Shown: positions 57,193-64,000 of the stretch, piece after piece
Numbering within the stretch: the stretch's first letter is position 1
How the letters are laid out: every line of letters begins with the position of its first letter
Origin: Streptomyces sp. SM10
GTDB lineage: Bacteria > Actinomycetota > Actinomycetes > Streptomycetales > Streptomycetaceae
Assembly (NCBI RefSeq): GCF_002910915.1
Contig: NZ_NEUF01000139.1
Coordinates: forward strand, 1 to 64,000
DNA length: 64,000 nucleotides
Reading direction: 5' to 3'
Notes under the pieces: generated by a model
What the model was told of the DNA's origin: nothing
What the model saw: only the letters and a program-made list of their open reading frames with translations
The model's database searches: none
Made by a program: the position numbers and the translations under genes

Positions 57193-57903
57193 ATGCCCAC
57201 GCTCATCCTTGTACGCCACGGACGCTCGACCGCCAACACCTCCGGAGTGCTCGCGGGCCGGACCCCGGGTGTCTCCCTCGACGAACGCGGTGCCGGACAG
57301 GCCGCCGCACTGCCCGGCCGCCTGTCCGCCCTCAGGTTCGTCGCCGCCGTCAGCAGCCCGTTGCAGCGCTGCCGCGAGACGCTCCAGCCGCTCCTCGACG
57401 CCCGCCCGGACCTCGCCCTGCACACCGAGGACCGGATCAGCGAATGCGACTACGGGGACTGGTCGGGCCGTAAACTCGCCGAACTCTCCGACGAGCCCCT
57501 GATGAAGGTCGTCCAGCAGCACCCCTCGGCCGCCGTGTTCCCCGGCGGGGAGTCCATGCGGGCCATGCAGGCGCGCGCGGTGGACGCCGTGCGGGAGTGG
57601 AACGCGCGTATCGAGGCGGAGCACGGTGAGGACGCCACGTACGTGATGTGCTCGCACGGCGACATCATCAAGTCGCTCGTCGCCGACGCCCTCGGCATGC
57701 ATCTCGACCTCTTCCAGCGCATCCAGGCGGACCCGTGTTCCGTCACCGCGATCCGCTACACCCGGCTGCGCCCGTTCCTTCTCCGCCTCGGGGACACCGG
57801 TGACTTCGCGTCTCTGGCACCGCGAGAACAGGCCATCGGGGCCGACGCCGCGGGGGAGACGGCAACGGACGCGGCCGTCGGGGGCGGCGCTGGGGCACCG
57901 TGA
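57193..57903 (+). CDS. Histidine phosphatase (MSMEG_4193-type phosphomutase family)
   Basis: This is a 236-residue phosphoglycerate-mutase-fold protein. The phospho-histidine site is LILVRHGRSTAN at the N-terminus; the second His is in VMCSHGDIIKSLVADALG, and the acid/base is in ISECDYGDWSG. The C-terminal ~35 residues are Ala/Gly-rich. From memory this is the family named after MSMEG_4193, found upstream of DUF3090 and mshC in actinobacteria. It is 105 bases from the DUF3090 gene. The physiological substrate is unknown; a link to mycothiol precursors such as inositol-phosphate species is speculation. Confidence 0.9.
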   Translation: MPTLILVRHGRSTANTSGVLAGRTPGVSLDERGAGQAAALPGRLSALRFVAAVSSPLQRCRETLQPLLDARPDLALHTEDRISECDYGDWSGRKLAELSDEPLMKVVQQHPSAAVFPGGESMRAMQARAVDAVREWNARIEAEHGEDATYVMCSHGDIIKSLVADALGMHLDLFQRIQADPCSVTAIRYTRLRPFLLRLGDTGDFASLAPREQAIGADAAGETATDAAVGGGAGAP

Positions 57904-58008
57904 TCGCTCCGCGCAGTAGGGTGGACGCGCCGTAGAGCCCGTGCGGGACCTCCCGCAGGGCCCCGGGGCCGCCCCCATCCGCCATCACGATCTCAAGGGA
58001 GACAGGAC

Positions 58009-58599
58009 GTGTCCCGTCAGGTGTTCCTCTACGACCCACCGGACCGTTTCGTGGCCGGTACGGTCGGGCTGCCTGGCCGCCGAACGTTTTTCCTGCAGGC
58101 ATCCTCGCGGGGCCGGGTCACGAGTGTGGCCCTGGAGAAGACCCAGGTCGCCGCGCTGGCCGAACGGATCGACGAACTCCTCGACGAGGTCGTCCGGCGG
58201 ACCGGCGGCAATTCACCGGTGCCCGCGGTGGCACCCATGGATGTCAGCGACACCGCGCCCCTCGACGCCCCCGTCGAGGAGGAGTTCAGGGTCGGCACGA
58301 TGGCGCTCGCCTGGGACGGCGAGGAGCAGCGCATGATCGTCGAGGCCCAGGCGCTGGTCGAGCTGGACGCCGACTCCGACGACGACCTCGCCGAGGCCGA
58401 GGAAAGGCTTCTGCAGGACGAGGAGAACGGCCCGCCGATGCTCCGCGTCCGCCTCAGCGGTGCCCAGGCGCGGGCGTTCGCCAAGCGCGCGCTGGACGTC
58501 GTGAACTCCGGCCGCCCGCCGTGCCCGCTGTGCAGCCTCCCCCTCGACCCGGAAGGACACGTATGTCCGCGCCAGAACGGATACCGTCGCGGGGCCTGA
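58009..58599 (+). CDS. DUF3090-family protein
   Basis: This is a 196-residue actinobacterial protein. The N-terminus (RQVFLYDPPDRFVAGTVGLP) is diagnostic for DUF3090. The C-terminus has a probable zinc site CPLCSLPLDPEGHVC. Its function is unknown. The GTG start at 58009 follows AAGGGAGACAGGAC. The next gene (SCO1664 family) overlaps its 3' end by 37 bases, so they are translationally coupled. Confidence 0.92.
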   Translation: MSRQVFLYDPPDRFVAGTVGLPGRRTFFLQASSRGRVTSVALEKTQVAALAERIDELLDEVVRRTGGNSPVPAVAPMDVSDTAPLDAPVEEEFRVGTMALAWDGEEQRMIVEAQALVELDADSDDDLAEAEERLLQDEENGPPMLRVRLSGAQARAFAKRALDVVNSGRPPCPLCSLPLDPEGHVCPRQNGYRRGA

Positions 58600-59411
58600 C
58601 GGAGGCCGGGCTGCGCACCCTGCTCGCCGAGGGGGAGCTCACCGTCCTCGGCCAGGTCCGGGGAGCGTCCAACGCGGTGCTGTACTGCACGGTCGCCCAC
58701 GAGGGCGAGGAACGCCGCTGTGTCTACAAGCCGGTCGCCGGCGAACAGCCGCTGTGGGACTTCCCCGACGGCACGCTCGCCCAGCGCGAGGTCGCGGCGT
58801 ACGAGATCTCCGAGGCCACCGGCTGGGGCCTCGTGCCGCCCACCGTGCTGCGGGAGGGCCCCTACGGCGAGGGGATGTGCCAGCTGTGGATCGAGGCGGA
58901 CGAGGAGACGGCGCCCCCGGACGGTCTGCCGCCCCTGCTCGCGCTCGTCGACACCGAGGAGCCGGGGGACGGCTGGAAGGCCGTCGGCCTCGCGGAGGTG
59001 GGGGAGGGGAGGACCGCCCTGCTCGTCCACGCCGACGACCCCCGGCTGCGCAGGCTCGCGGTCCTGGACGCGGTCATCAACAACGGTGACCGCAAGGGCG
59101 GGCACCTGCTGTCCGCCCCCGGCGGACGGCTGTACGGAATCGACCACGGCGTCACCCTCAACGCGGACGACAAGCTGCGCACGCTGTTCTGGGGGTGGGC
59201 GGGCGAACCGCTGACGGCGGAGGCCGGCGAGGTGCTCGAACGGCTCGCGGCCGGTCTGGAGCCGGGTGCGGTGCTCGCCACCCGGTTGGGGGAACTCATC
59301 ACCACGGCGGAGGTCGACGCGCTGCGCGGCCGTGTGGAGAGCCTCCGGAAGTCCGGCCGGCACCCGCAGCCGAGCGGCGACTGGCCGCCGATCCCCTGGC
59401 CGCCCGTATGA
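58563..59411 (+). CDS. SCO1664-family kinase-like protein
   Basis: This is a 282-residue protein I recognise as the SCO1664 family, related to PI3/PI4-kinase-like folds. A Lys in RRCVYKPVAGEQPLWDFPDG, the NNGDRKGGHLL loop and the IDHGVTLN metal-binding segment resemble a phosphoinositide-kinase-type catalytic core. Whether it phosphorylates anything is untested to my knowledge. The overlap with DUF3090 and its place before mshC suggest a function tied to mycothiol or inositol metabolism. ATG at 58563. Confidence 0.88.
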   Translation: MSAPERIPSRGLTEAGLRTLLAEGELTVLGQVRGASNAVLYCTVAHEGEERRCVYKPVAGEQPLWDFPDGTLAQREVAAYEISEATGWGLVPPTVLREGPYGEGMCQLWIEADEETAPPDGLPPLLALVDTEEPGDGWKAVGLAEVGEGRTALLVHADDPRLRRLAVLDAVINNGDRKGGHLLSAPGGRLYGIDHGVTLNADDKLRTLFWGWAGEPLTAEAGEVLERLAAGLEPGAVLATRLGELITTAEVDALRGRVESLRKSGRHPQPSGDWPPIPWPPV

Positions 59412-59584
59412 GGTCCTGGGCCCGCTGACGGCCCGGGCCTACCGGCGCTCCAGGCGTCCCGGCCGTGCGGCGGGCCCACTGCGGGCGGGCAAGGGGAGAA
59501 CCGGCCGCCGCGCAAGAGGGCCTCTTCGGCCACGATCTGCCATCCGGTTCGTATCCGGAAGCATCGTCCGGTTACGCTCATGAC

Positions 59585-60814
59585 ATGCATGCCTGGCCCG
59601 CTTCTGAGGTCCCCGCCCTTCCTGGCAAGGGCCGCGACCTTCGGATCCACGACACCGCGACCGGCGGACGGATCACCCTTGACCCCGGTCCCGTCGCCCG
59701 CATCTACGTCTGCGGCATCACGCCGTACGACGCGACCCACATGGGTCATGCGGCGACCTACAACGCGTTCGACCTCGTCCAGCGCGTGTGGCTCGACACC
59801 AAGCGGCAGGTTCACTACGTCCAGAACGTGACCGACGTGGATGATCCGCTGCTGGAGCGGGCCGTGCGCGACGGCGAGGACTGGACCGAGCTCGCGGAGC
59901 GCGAGACGGCACTCTTCCGGGAGGACATGACCGCCCTGCGCATGCTTCCCCCGAAGCACTACGTCGGGGCGGTGGAGGCGATACCCGGCATCGTCCCGCT
60001 CGTCGAGCGCCTCCGCGACGCCGGCGCCGCCTACGAACTCGAGGGAGACGTGTACTTCTCCGTCGAGTCCGACCCGCACTTCGGCGAGGTCTCGGGCCTC
60101 GACGCCGAGGCCATGCGCCTGCTCTCCGCCGAGCGCGGCGGGGACCCGGAGCGCCCCGGCAAGAAGAACCCGCTCGACCCGATGCTCTGGATGGCCGCCC
60201 GTGAGGGCGAGCCGAGCTGGGACGGCGGCACCCTCGGCAGCGGACGGCCCGGCTGGCACATCGAGTGCGTCGCCATCGCGCTGGATCACCTGGGCATGAC
60301 CTTCGACGTCCAGGGCGGCGGCTCCGACCTCGCCTTCCCGCACCATGAGATGGGCGCCTCGCACGCCCAGGCGCTCACCGGCGAGCACCCGTTCGCCCGC
60401 GCCTACGTGCACGCGGGCATGGTCGCCCTGAACGGCGAGAAGATGTCCAAGTCCAAGGGCAACCTCGTCTTCGTGTCGGCGCTCCGCCGGGACGACGTGG
60501 ACCCCGCCGCGATCAGGCTCGCCCTGCTCGCGCACCACTACCGGTCCGACTGGGAGTGGACCGACCAGGTCCTCGCCGACGCCGTCGAGCGTCTCGCCCG
60601 CTGGCGTGCGGCCGTCTCCCGGCCCGACGGGCTCTGTGCCGACGTCCTGGTCGAGGAGGTCCGGGAGGCCCTGGCCGACGACCTGGACGCCCCGGCAGCA
60701 CTCGCCGCCGTGGACCGCTGGGCCGAGCGGCAGAGCGCGGGCGGCGGCACGGACGAGGGCGCGCCCGGTCTCGTCTCGCGCACCGTCGACGCCCTTCTGG
60801 GCGTCGCGCTCTAG
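59585..60814 (+). CDS. mshC: Cysteine:1-D-myo-inosityl 2-amino-2-deoxy-alpha-D-glucopyranoside ligase
   Basis: This 409-residue enzyme is the penultimate step of mycothiol biosynthesis, joining L-cysteine to GlcN-Ins with ATP. It is related to CysRS. The HIGH-like signature is YVCGITPYDATHMGHAATYN with the zinc Cys, and the KMSKS motif is NGEKMSKSKGNLVF. The N-terminus HAWPASEVPALPGKGRDLRI is diagnostic for MshC rather than CysRS, as is the length and absence of a C-terminal tRNA-binding domain. ATG at 59585. It lies after the phosphomutase-DUF3090-SCO1664 block with a 173-base gap, and ends at a strong terminator. Confidence 0.96.
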   Translation: MHAWPASEVPALPGKGRDLRIHDTATGGRITLDPGPVARIYVCGITPYDATHMGHAATYNAFDLVQRVWLDTKRQVHYVQNVTDVDDPLLERAVRDGEDWTELAERETALFREDMTALRMLPPKHYVGAVEAIPGIVPLVERLRDAGAAYELEGDVYFSVESDPHFGEVSGLDAEAMRLLSAERGGDPERPGKKNPLDPMLWMAAREGEPSWDGGTLGSGRPGWHIECVAIALDHLGMTFDVQGGGSDLAFPHHEMGASHAQALTGEHPFARAYVHAGMVALNGEKMSKSKGNLVFVSALRRDDVDPAAIRLALLAHHYRSDWEWTDQVLADAVERLARWRAAVSRPDGLCADVLVEEVREALADDLDAPAALAAVDRWAERQSAGGGTDEGAPGLVSRTVDALLGVAL

Positions 60815-60832
60815 CCCGTACCCCGGATCGCC

Positions 60833-60879
60833 GAACGGTCCCGGACCTCGCGAGACGTCGCGGAGGTCCGGGGCCGTTC
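60833..60879. terminator. Bidirectional terminator between mshC and the PAC2 gene
   Basis: GAACGGTCCCGGACCTC and GAGGTCCGGGGCCGTTC pair over 17 bases with one wobble around a 13-base loop that is itself partly complementary. It lies between two convergent genes, 18 bases from each stop. Confidence 0.85.
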
Positions 60880-60897
60880 CACATCGGCGGGCCGGGA

Positions 60898-61935
60898 TCA
60901 GCCGCCCGGGGAGTCCTCGTCCGGCCCGGCCGCAGGCGGGTCCTCGGGCGCCGCGCCCCCGTCGCCCTCCTTGGGCCGTCCCTTGTCCGGCCGCTGCGGC
61001 TTCGGCGGCCTCGTACGGCCGCTGGAGGTGTCCCGCAGATAGGGCACGTCACCGCTCTCCGTGGCGTGGCCGCCCGGTGCCTGTCCGGGGCCGCCGATGT
61101 CCCTGCGCCGCAGATAGCGCTCGAACTCGCGGGCGATCGCCTCGCCGGACGCCTCGGGCAGCTCGGCGGTGTCCCGGGCCTCCTCCAGCGTCTGCACGTA
61201 CTCCGCGACCTCGCTGTCCTCGGCGGCCAGCTGGTCGACCCCGAGCTGCCAGGCGCGGGCGTCCTCGGGCAGCTCGCCCAGCGGGATCCGCAGCCCGAGC
61301 AGATCCTCGAGACGGTTCAACAGGGCCAGCGTCGCCTTCGGGTTCGGCGGCTGCGACACGTAGTGCGGCACCGCCGCCCAGAGGCTGACCGCCGGCACGC
61401 CCGCATGCGTACAGGCCTCCTGGAGGATGCCCACGATGCCGGTCGGGCCCTCGTAGCGGGTCTCCTCCAGGTCCATGGTCCTGGCCAGGTCCGGATCGGA
61501 GGTGACCCCGCTGACGGGCACCGGCCTGGTGTGCGGGGTGTCTCCGAGCAGCGCGCCCAGGACGACGACCATCTCCACGCCCAGTTCATGGGCGAAGCCG
61601 AGGATCTCGTTGCAGTACGAACGCCAGCGCATGGAGGGTTCGATGCCGCGGATCAGCACCAGGTCACGTGGCTTCTCGCCGCCGACCCTGACCACGGAGA
61701 GCCGCGTCGTGGGCCAGGTGATCTTGCGCGTCCCGCCCTCCATGAACACCGTGGGCCGGTTGACCTGGAAGTCGTAGTAGTCCTCGGCGTCGAGCGCCGC
61801 GAAGACCTCGCCCTTCCACTCCCGGTCCAGATGCGCGACCGCTGTGGAGGCGGCGTCACCGGCGTCGTTCCAGCCCTCGAACGCGGCCACCATGACCGGG
61901 TCGATCAGCTCGGGTACCCCCTCGAGCTCGATCAC
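60898..61935 (-). CDS. PAC2-family protein (proteasome assembly chaperone-like)
   Basis: This is a 345-residue protein. The PAC2 core starts at once (IELEGVPELIDPVMVAAFEG, then WNDAGDAASTAVAHLDREW) and continues through LGALLGDTPHTRPVPVSGVT and SLWAAVPHYVSQPPNPKATL. The C-terminal ~60 residues are Pro/Gly/charged and disordered. Eukaryotic PAC2 helps proteasome assembly; in actinobacteria the role is unproven. The GTG at 61935 is chosen because AGGAGG lies five bases upstream, better than any site before the in-frame ATG at 62046. It is divergent from the fuconate gene. Confidence 0.9.
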   Translation of the reverse strand: MIELEGVPELIDPVMVAAFEGWNDAGDAASTAVAHLDREWKGEVFAALDAEDYYDFQVNRPTVFMEGGTRKITWPTTRLSVVRVGGEKPRDLVLIRGIEPSMRWRSYCNEILGFAHELGVEMVVVLGALLGDTPHTRPVPVSGVTSDPDLARTMDLEETRYEGPTGIVGILQEACTHAGVPAVSLWAAVPHYVSQPPNPKATLALLNRLEDLLGLRIPLGELPEDARAWQLGVDQLAAEDSEVAEYVQTLEEARDTAELPEASGEAIAREFERYLRRRDIGGPGQAPGGHATESGDVPYLRDTSSGRTRPPKPQRPDKGRPKEGDGGAAPEDPPAAGPDEDSPGG

Positions 61936-62116
61936 CCAGGCCTCCTTCCGAAGTTCCCTTGTGTACGGACCAACCTTACGGCTTCCGGCCCGTTCCGCCG
62001 CAGCCCGTTTGCGTGCGGAGGTGAAGCGTGCCATCTCTTGATTCATCCGAGCTGTACCGGCCGAAGACGATCAATTTCCGCTCGGGCCCTGGACCGAAAG
62101 ACCCTCGTGCAGCTAT

Positions 62117-62146
62117 ACATCGGATGACCGTTGAGAGATCCGATGT
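62117..62146. promoter_or_regulatory. Inverted repeat ACATCGGAT/ATCCGATGT before the fuconate operon
   Basis: Perfect 9-base arms lie at 62117-62125 and 62138-62146, with centres 21 bases apart (two helical turns). It lies 19 bases before the dehydratase start. The geometry suits a GntR- or LacI-type dimer or a pair of dimers; no regulator gene is inside the window. Confidence 0.6.
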
Positions 62147-62165
62147 TATTCCCCTGGGGGCGCAC

Positions 62166-63491
62166 ATGAGTCTGACCGTCACGGATCTCGAGGTCGAGGA
62201 CATCCGTTTTCCCACCTCGGAGCTGCTGGACGGCTCGGACGCCATGAACCCCGACCCCGACTACTCCGCCGCCTACGTCGTCCTGCGCACCGACGGCGGC
62301 GCGAGTGAGGAGGGACACGGGTTCTGCTTCACCATCGGACGCGGCAACGATGTCATGGCGGCTGCCATCCAGGCGCTCCGCAGCCACGTCGTGGGCCGTC
62401 CCGTCCCGCGCACCGCGGCCGGCCTCGCCGCCCTCCACCGCAGGCTCACGCACGACTCGCAACTGCGCTGGCTCGGCCCCGAGAAGGGGGTGATGCACAT
62501 GGCGGCCGGAGCCGTCGTCAACGCGGCCTGGGACCTCGCGGCGCGACTCGCGGGCAGACCCGTCTGGCAGTTCCTGGCGGAGATGACCCCGGAGGACCTC
62601 GTCTCCCTCGTCGACTTCCGCTACCTCACGGACGCCCTCACCCCCCGGGAGGCGCTCGGTATCCTCCGCGCCGCGGAGCCGGGCCGTGCCGAGCGCACCG
62701 AACGGCTGCTCGCCGAGGGGTACCCGGCGTACACGACGTCGCCCGGCTGGCTCGGATACGACGACGACAAGCTCGTGCGCCTGTGCAAGGAGGCCGTCGC
62801 CGACGGCTTCACCCAGATCAAGCTGAAGGTCGGGGCCGATCTGGACGACGACGTCCGCAGGCTCTCGCTCGTCCGCCGGACCGTCGGCCCCGGCATCCGG
62901 ATCGCCGTCGACGCCAACCAGCGCTGGGACGTGACCGGGGCGGTGGAGTGGATGCGCGCGCTCGCCCCGTACGACCCGTACTGGATCGAGGAACCGACCA
63001 GCCCCGACGACGTGCTCGGCCATGCCGCCGTGCGCGCCGGACAGCCCGTCAAGGTCGCCACCGGCGAACACGTCGCCAACCGGGTCGTGTTCAAACAACT
63101 GCTCCAGGCGGGGGCCGTCGACTTCGTGCAGATCGACGCCGCACGCGTCGCCGGCGTCAACGAGAACCTCGCGGTGCTGCTGCTCGCCGCCAGGTTCGGA
63201 ATCCCGGTCTGCCCGCACGCCGGAGGCGTCGGACTGTGCGAACTGGTCCAGCACCTCTCGATGTTCGACTACGTCGCGGTCTCCGGCAGCCGCGAGGACC
63301 GGGTCATCGAGTACGTCGACCATCTCCACGAGCACTTCGCCGAGCCGGCCGTCATCGAGGAGGGCCGCTACGTCACCCCGCGCGCACCGGGCTTCTCGGC
63401 CCGGATGCTCCCCGCCTCGATCGCCGGACACCGCTATCCGCAGGGCCCCGTCTGGCAGGCCCGCCGCACACCCGAGGAGACCGCCCGATGA
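62166..63491 (+). CDS. L-fuconate dehydratase (enolase superfamily)
   Basis: This is a 441-residue mandelate-racemase/enolase-type dehydratase converting L-fuconate to 2-keto-3-deoxy-L-fuconate. The acid/base and metal residues are visible: QIKLKVGADLDDDV (Lys), RIAVDANQRWD (Asp), WIEEPTSPDDV (Glu), ATGEHVANR (Glu) and VCPHAGGVGLCELVQHLSMF (His). The N-terminus VEDIRFPTSELLDGSDAMNP is typical of FucD. ATG at 62166; the stop overlaps the next SDR start (ATGA). It is regulated probably through the upstream inverted repeat. Confidence 0.94.
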   Translation: MSLTVTDLEVEDIRFPTSELLDGSDAMNPDPDYSAAYVVLRTDGGASEEGHGFCFTIGRGNDVMAAAIQALRSHVVGRPVPRTAAGLAALHRRLTHDSQLRWLGPEKGVMHMAAGAVVNAAWDLAARLAGRPVWQFLAEMTPEDLVSLVDFRYLTDALTPREALGILRAAEPGRAERTERLLAEGYPAYTTSPGWLGYDDDKLVRLCKEAVADGFTQIKLKVGADLDDDVRRLSLVRRTVGPGIRIAVDANQRWDVTGAVEWMRALAPYDPYWIEEPTSPDDVLGHAAVRAGQPVKVATGEHVANRVVFKQLLQAGAVDFVQIDAARVAGVNENLAVLLLAARFGIPVCPHAGGVGLCELVQHLSMFDYVAVSGSREDRVIEYVDHLHEHFAEPAVIEEGRYVTPRAPGFSARMLPASIAGHRYPQGPVWQARRTPEETAR

Positions 63492-64000
63492 CCGGTACGC
63501 AGGATTTCGACGGACTGTCCGCCCTGGTGACGGGCGGCGCTTCGGGCATCGGGGCCGCCGTGGCGGCCCTGCTGCTCGCCCGCGGGGCCCGCGTCGCCGT
63601 CCTCGACCTCGATCCGGAGGGCGCTCCCGAAGGGGCGCTCGCGCTCACCGCCGACGTGACGGACGACGACGCCGTACGGGGCGCGGTCGAGCGGGCCGCC
63701 GAGGAGCTGGGCGGCCTGCACACCCTGGTGTCCAACGCGGGGATCGGATCGGTCGGCACCGTGGAGGAGAACGGCGACGCGGAGTGGACCCGCGTCCTGG
63801 ACGTCAACGTGCTCGGCATGGTCCGCGCCGCCCGGCACGCACTGCCGCATCTGCGCCGTGCCGCCGCCGTATGCCCGGGAGCCGTCTCGATCACCCAGAC
63901 CTGCTCCATCGCCGCGACCGCCGGTCTGCCGCAGCGCGCGCTCTACAGCGCGAGCAAGGGCGCCGTGCTCTCCCTCACCCTGGCCATGGCGGCCGACCAC
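63488..64000 (+). CDS. SDR, probable 2-keto-3-deoxy-L-fuconate dehydrogenase, partial
   Basis: The first 171 residues of a classical SDR are visible before the window ends. The cofactor site is LVTGGASGIGAAVAALLLAR, the NAG motif SNAGIGSVG, the catalytic Ser is in SITQTCSIAA, and Tyr/Lys are in YSASKGAVLS. The ATG at 63488 overlaps the dehydratase stop, so it is the second gene of the fuconate operon. By position it should oxidise 2-keto-3-deoxy-L-fuconate; other sugar-acid dehydrogenase roles are possible. Confidence 0.9.
   Translation, partial: MTGTQDFDGLSALVTGGASGIGAAVAALLLARGARVAVLDLDPEGAPEGALALTADVTDDDAVRGAVERAAEELGGLHTLVSNAGIGSVGTVEENGDAEWTRVLDVNVLGMVRAARHALPHLRRAAAVCPGAVSITQTCSIAATAGLPQRALYSASKGAVLSLTLAMAADH

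Noticed and set aside
1..64000. A secondary-metabolite or phage-defence cluster
   Set aside because: No polyketide, peptide or terpene synthase and no defence effector was seen; the only restriction-like gene is the partial type ISP-like frame at the left edge.

Overview
The window is chromosomal DNA from a streptomycete. It is about 72% GC by eye, with the usual strong bias for G or C at third codon positions. Genus-typical genes include two chaplins, mycothiol biosynthesis and detoxification genes, a SoxR with an iron-sulfur cluster motif, DUF3090 and SCO1664-family proteins, and many TetR regulators. From memory, the right half (gluconate genes, chaplins, mshC, PAC2) has the gene order of the S. 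coelicolor SCO1660-SCO1680 neighbourhood. I see no insertion sequence, prophage, CRISPR array or antibiotic cluster.

Layout. 1-9.3 kb: end of a type ISP modification-like gene, tyrosine catabolism (hmgA with a GntR and a divergent TetR), a molybdopterin oxidoreductase, a CitMHS citrate carrier, a decayed MFS gene and an orphan MsiK-like ATPase. 9.3-18.7 kb: aldehyde and alcohol dehydrogenases, a tetR-arsR-eamA operon, an acyl-CoA dehydrogenase, a second TetR with a MaoC protein, and soxR. 18.7-23.1 kb: a secreted penicillin-acylase-like hydrolase and a secreted NamZ-type muramidase. 23.1-30.7 kb: SDR, acyl-CoA ligase and TetR, then a secreted M28 aminopeptidase, then an APH-like kinase with an ACAD11-like dehydrogenase. 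30.7-40.4 kb: oxidoreductases, an overlapping eamA-nudix-DUF202-DUF202 operon, an APC permease, and a sulfite-oxidase-fold protein with a cytochrome b. 40.4-43.7 kb: gluconate permease, kinase and regulator, then an amidohydrolase remnant. 43.8-46.8 kb: mycothiol-dependent formaldehyde oxidation, a pseudouridine synthase and tRNA-Leu(GAG). 46.9-55 kb: M20 peptidase, chpH and chpC, a RecD-like protein, an aldo/keto reductase and an LLM oxidoreductase. 55-64 kb: ferritin-like protein, CorA, the phosphomutase-DUF3090-SCO1664-mshC block, PAC2 protein and L-fuconate catabolism.

How the genes work together. The clearest structure beyond single genes is a set of shared operator-like palindromes that tie separated operons together. 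AAACTARCAGYGCTARTTW lies before the aldehyde/alcohol dehydrogenase pair and between a tetR and an acyl-CoA dehydrogenase. An identical 17-mer lies before another tetR and before maoC. ATACCGACYGGT sites lie before the SDR-ligase-tetR operon, before the kinase-ACAD operon and before the molybdopterin oxidoreductase. The SDR-ligase and kinase-ACAD genes together match the enzyme set of lva-type 4-hydroxy-acid catabolism (activation, keto reduction, 4-phosphorylation, phosphate elimination). This is the most interesting candidate system in the window; its function is inferred, not shown.
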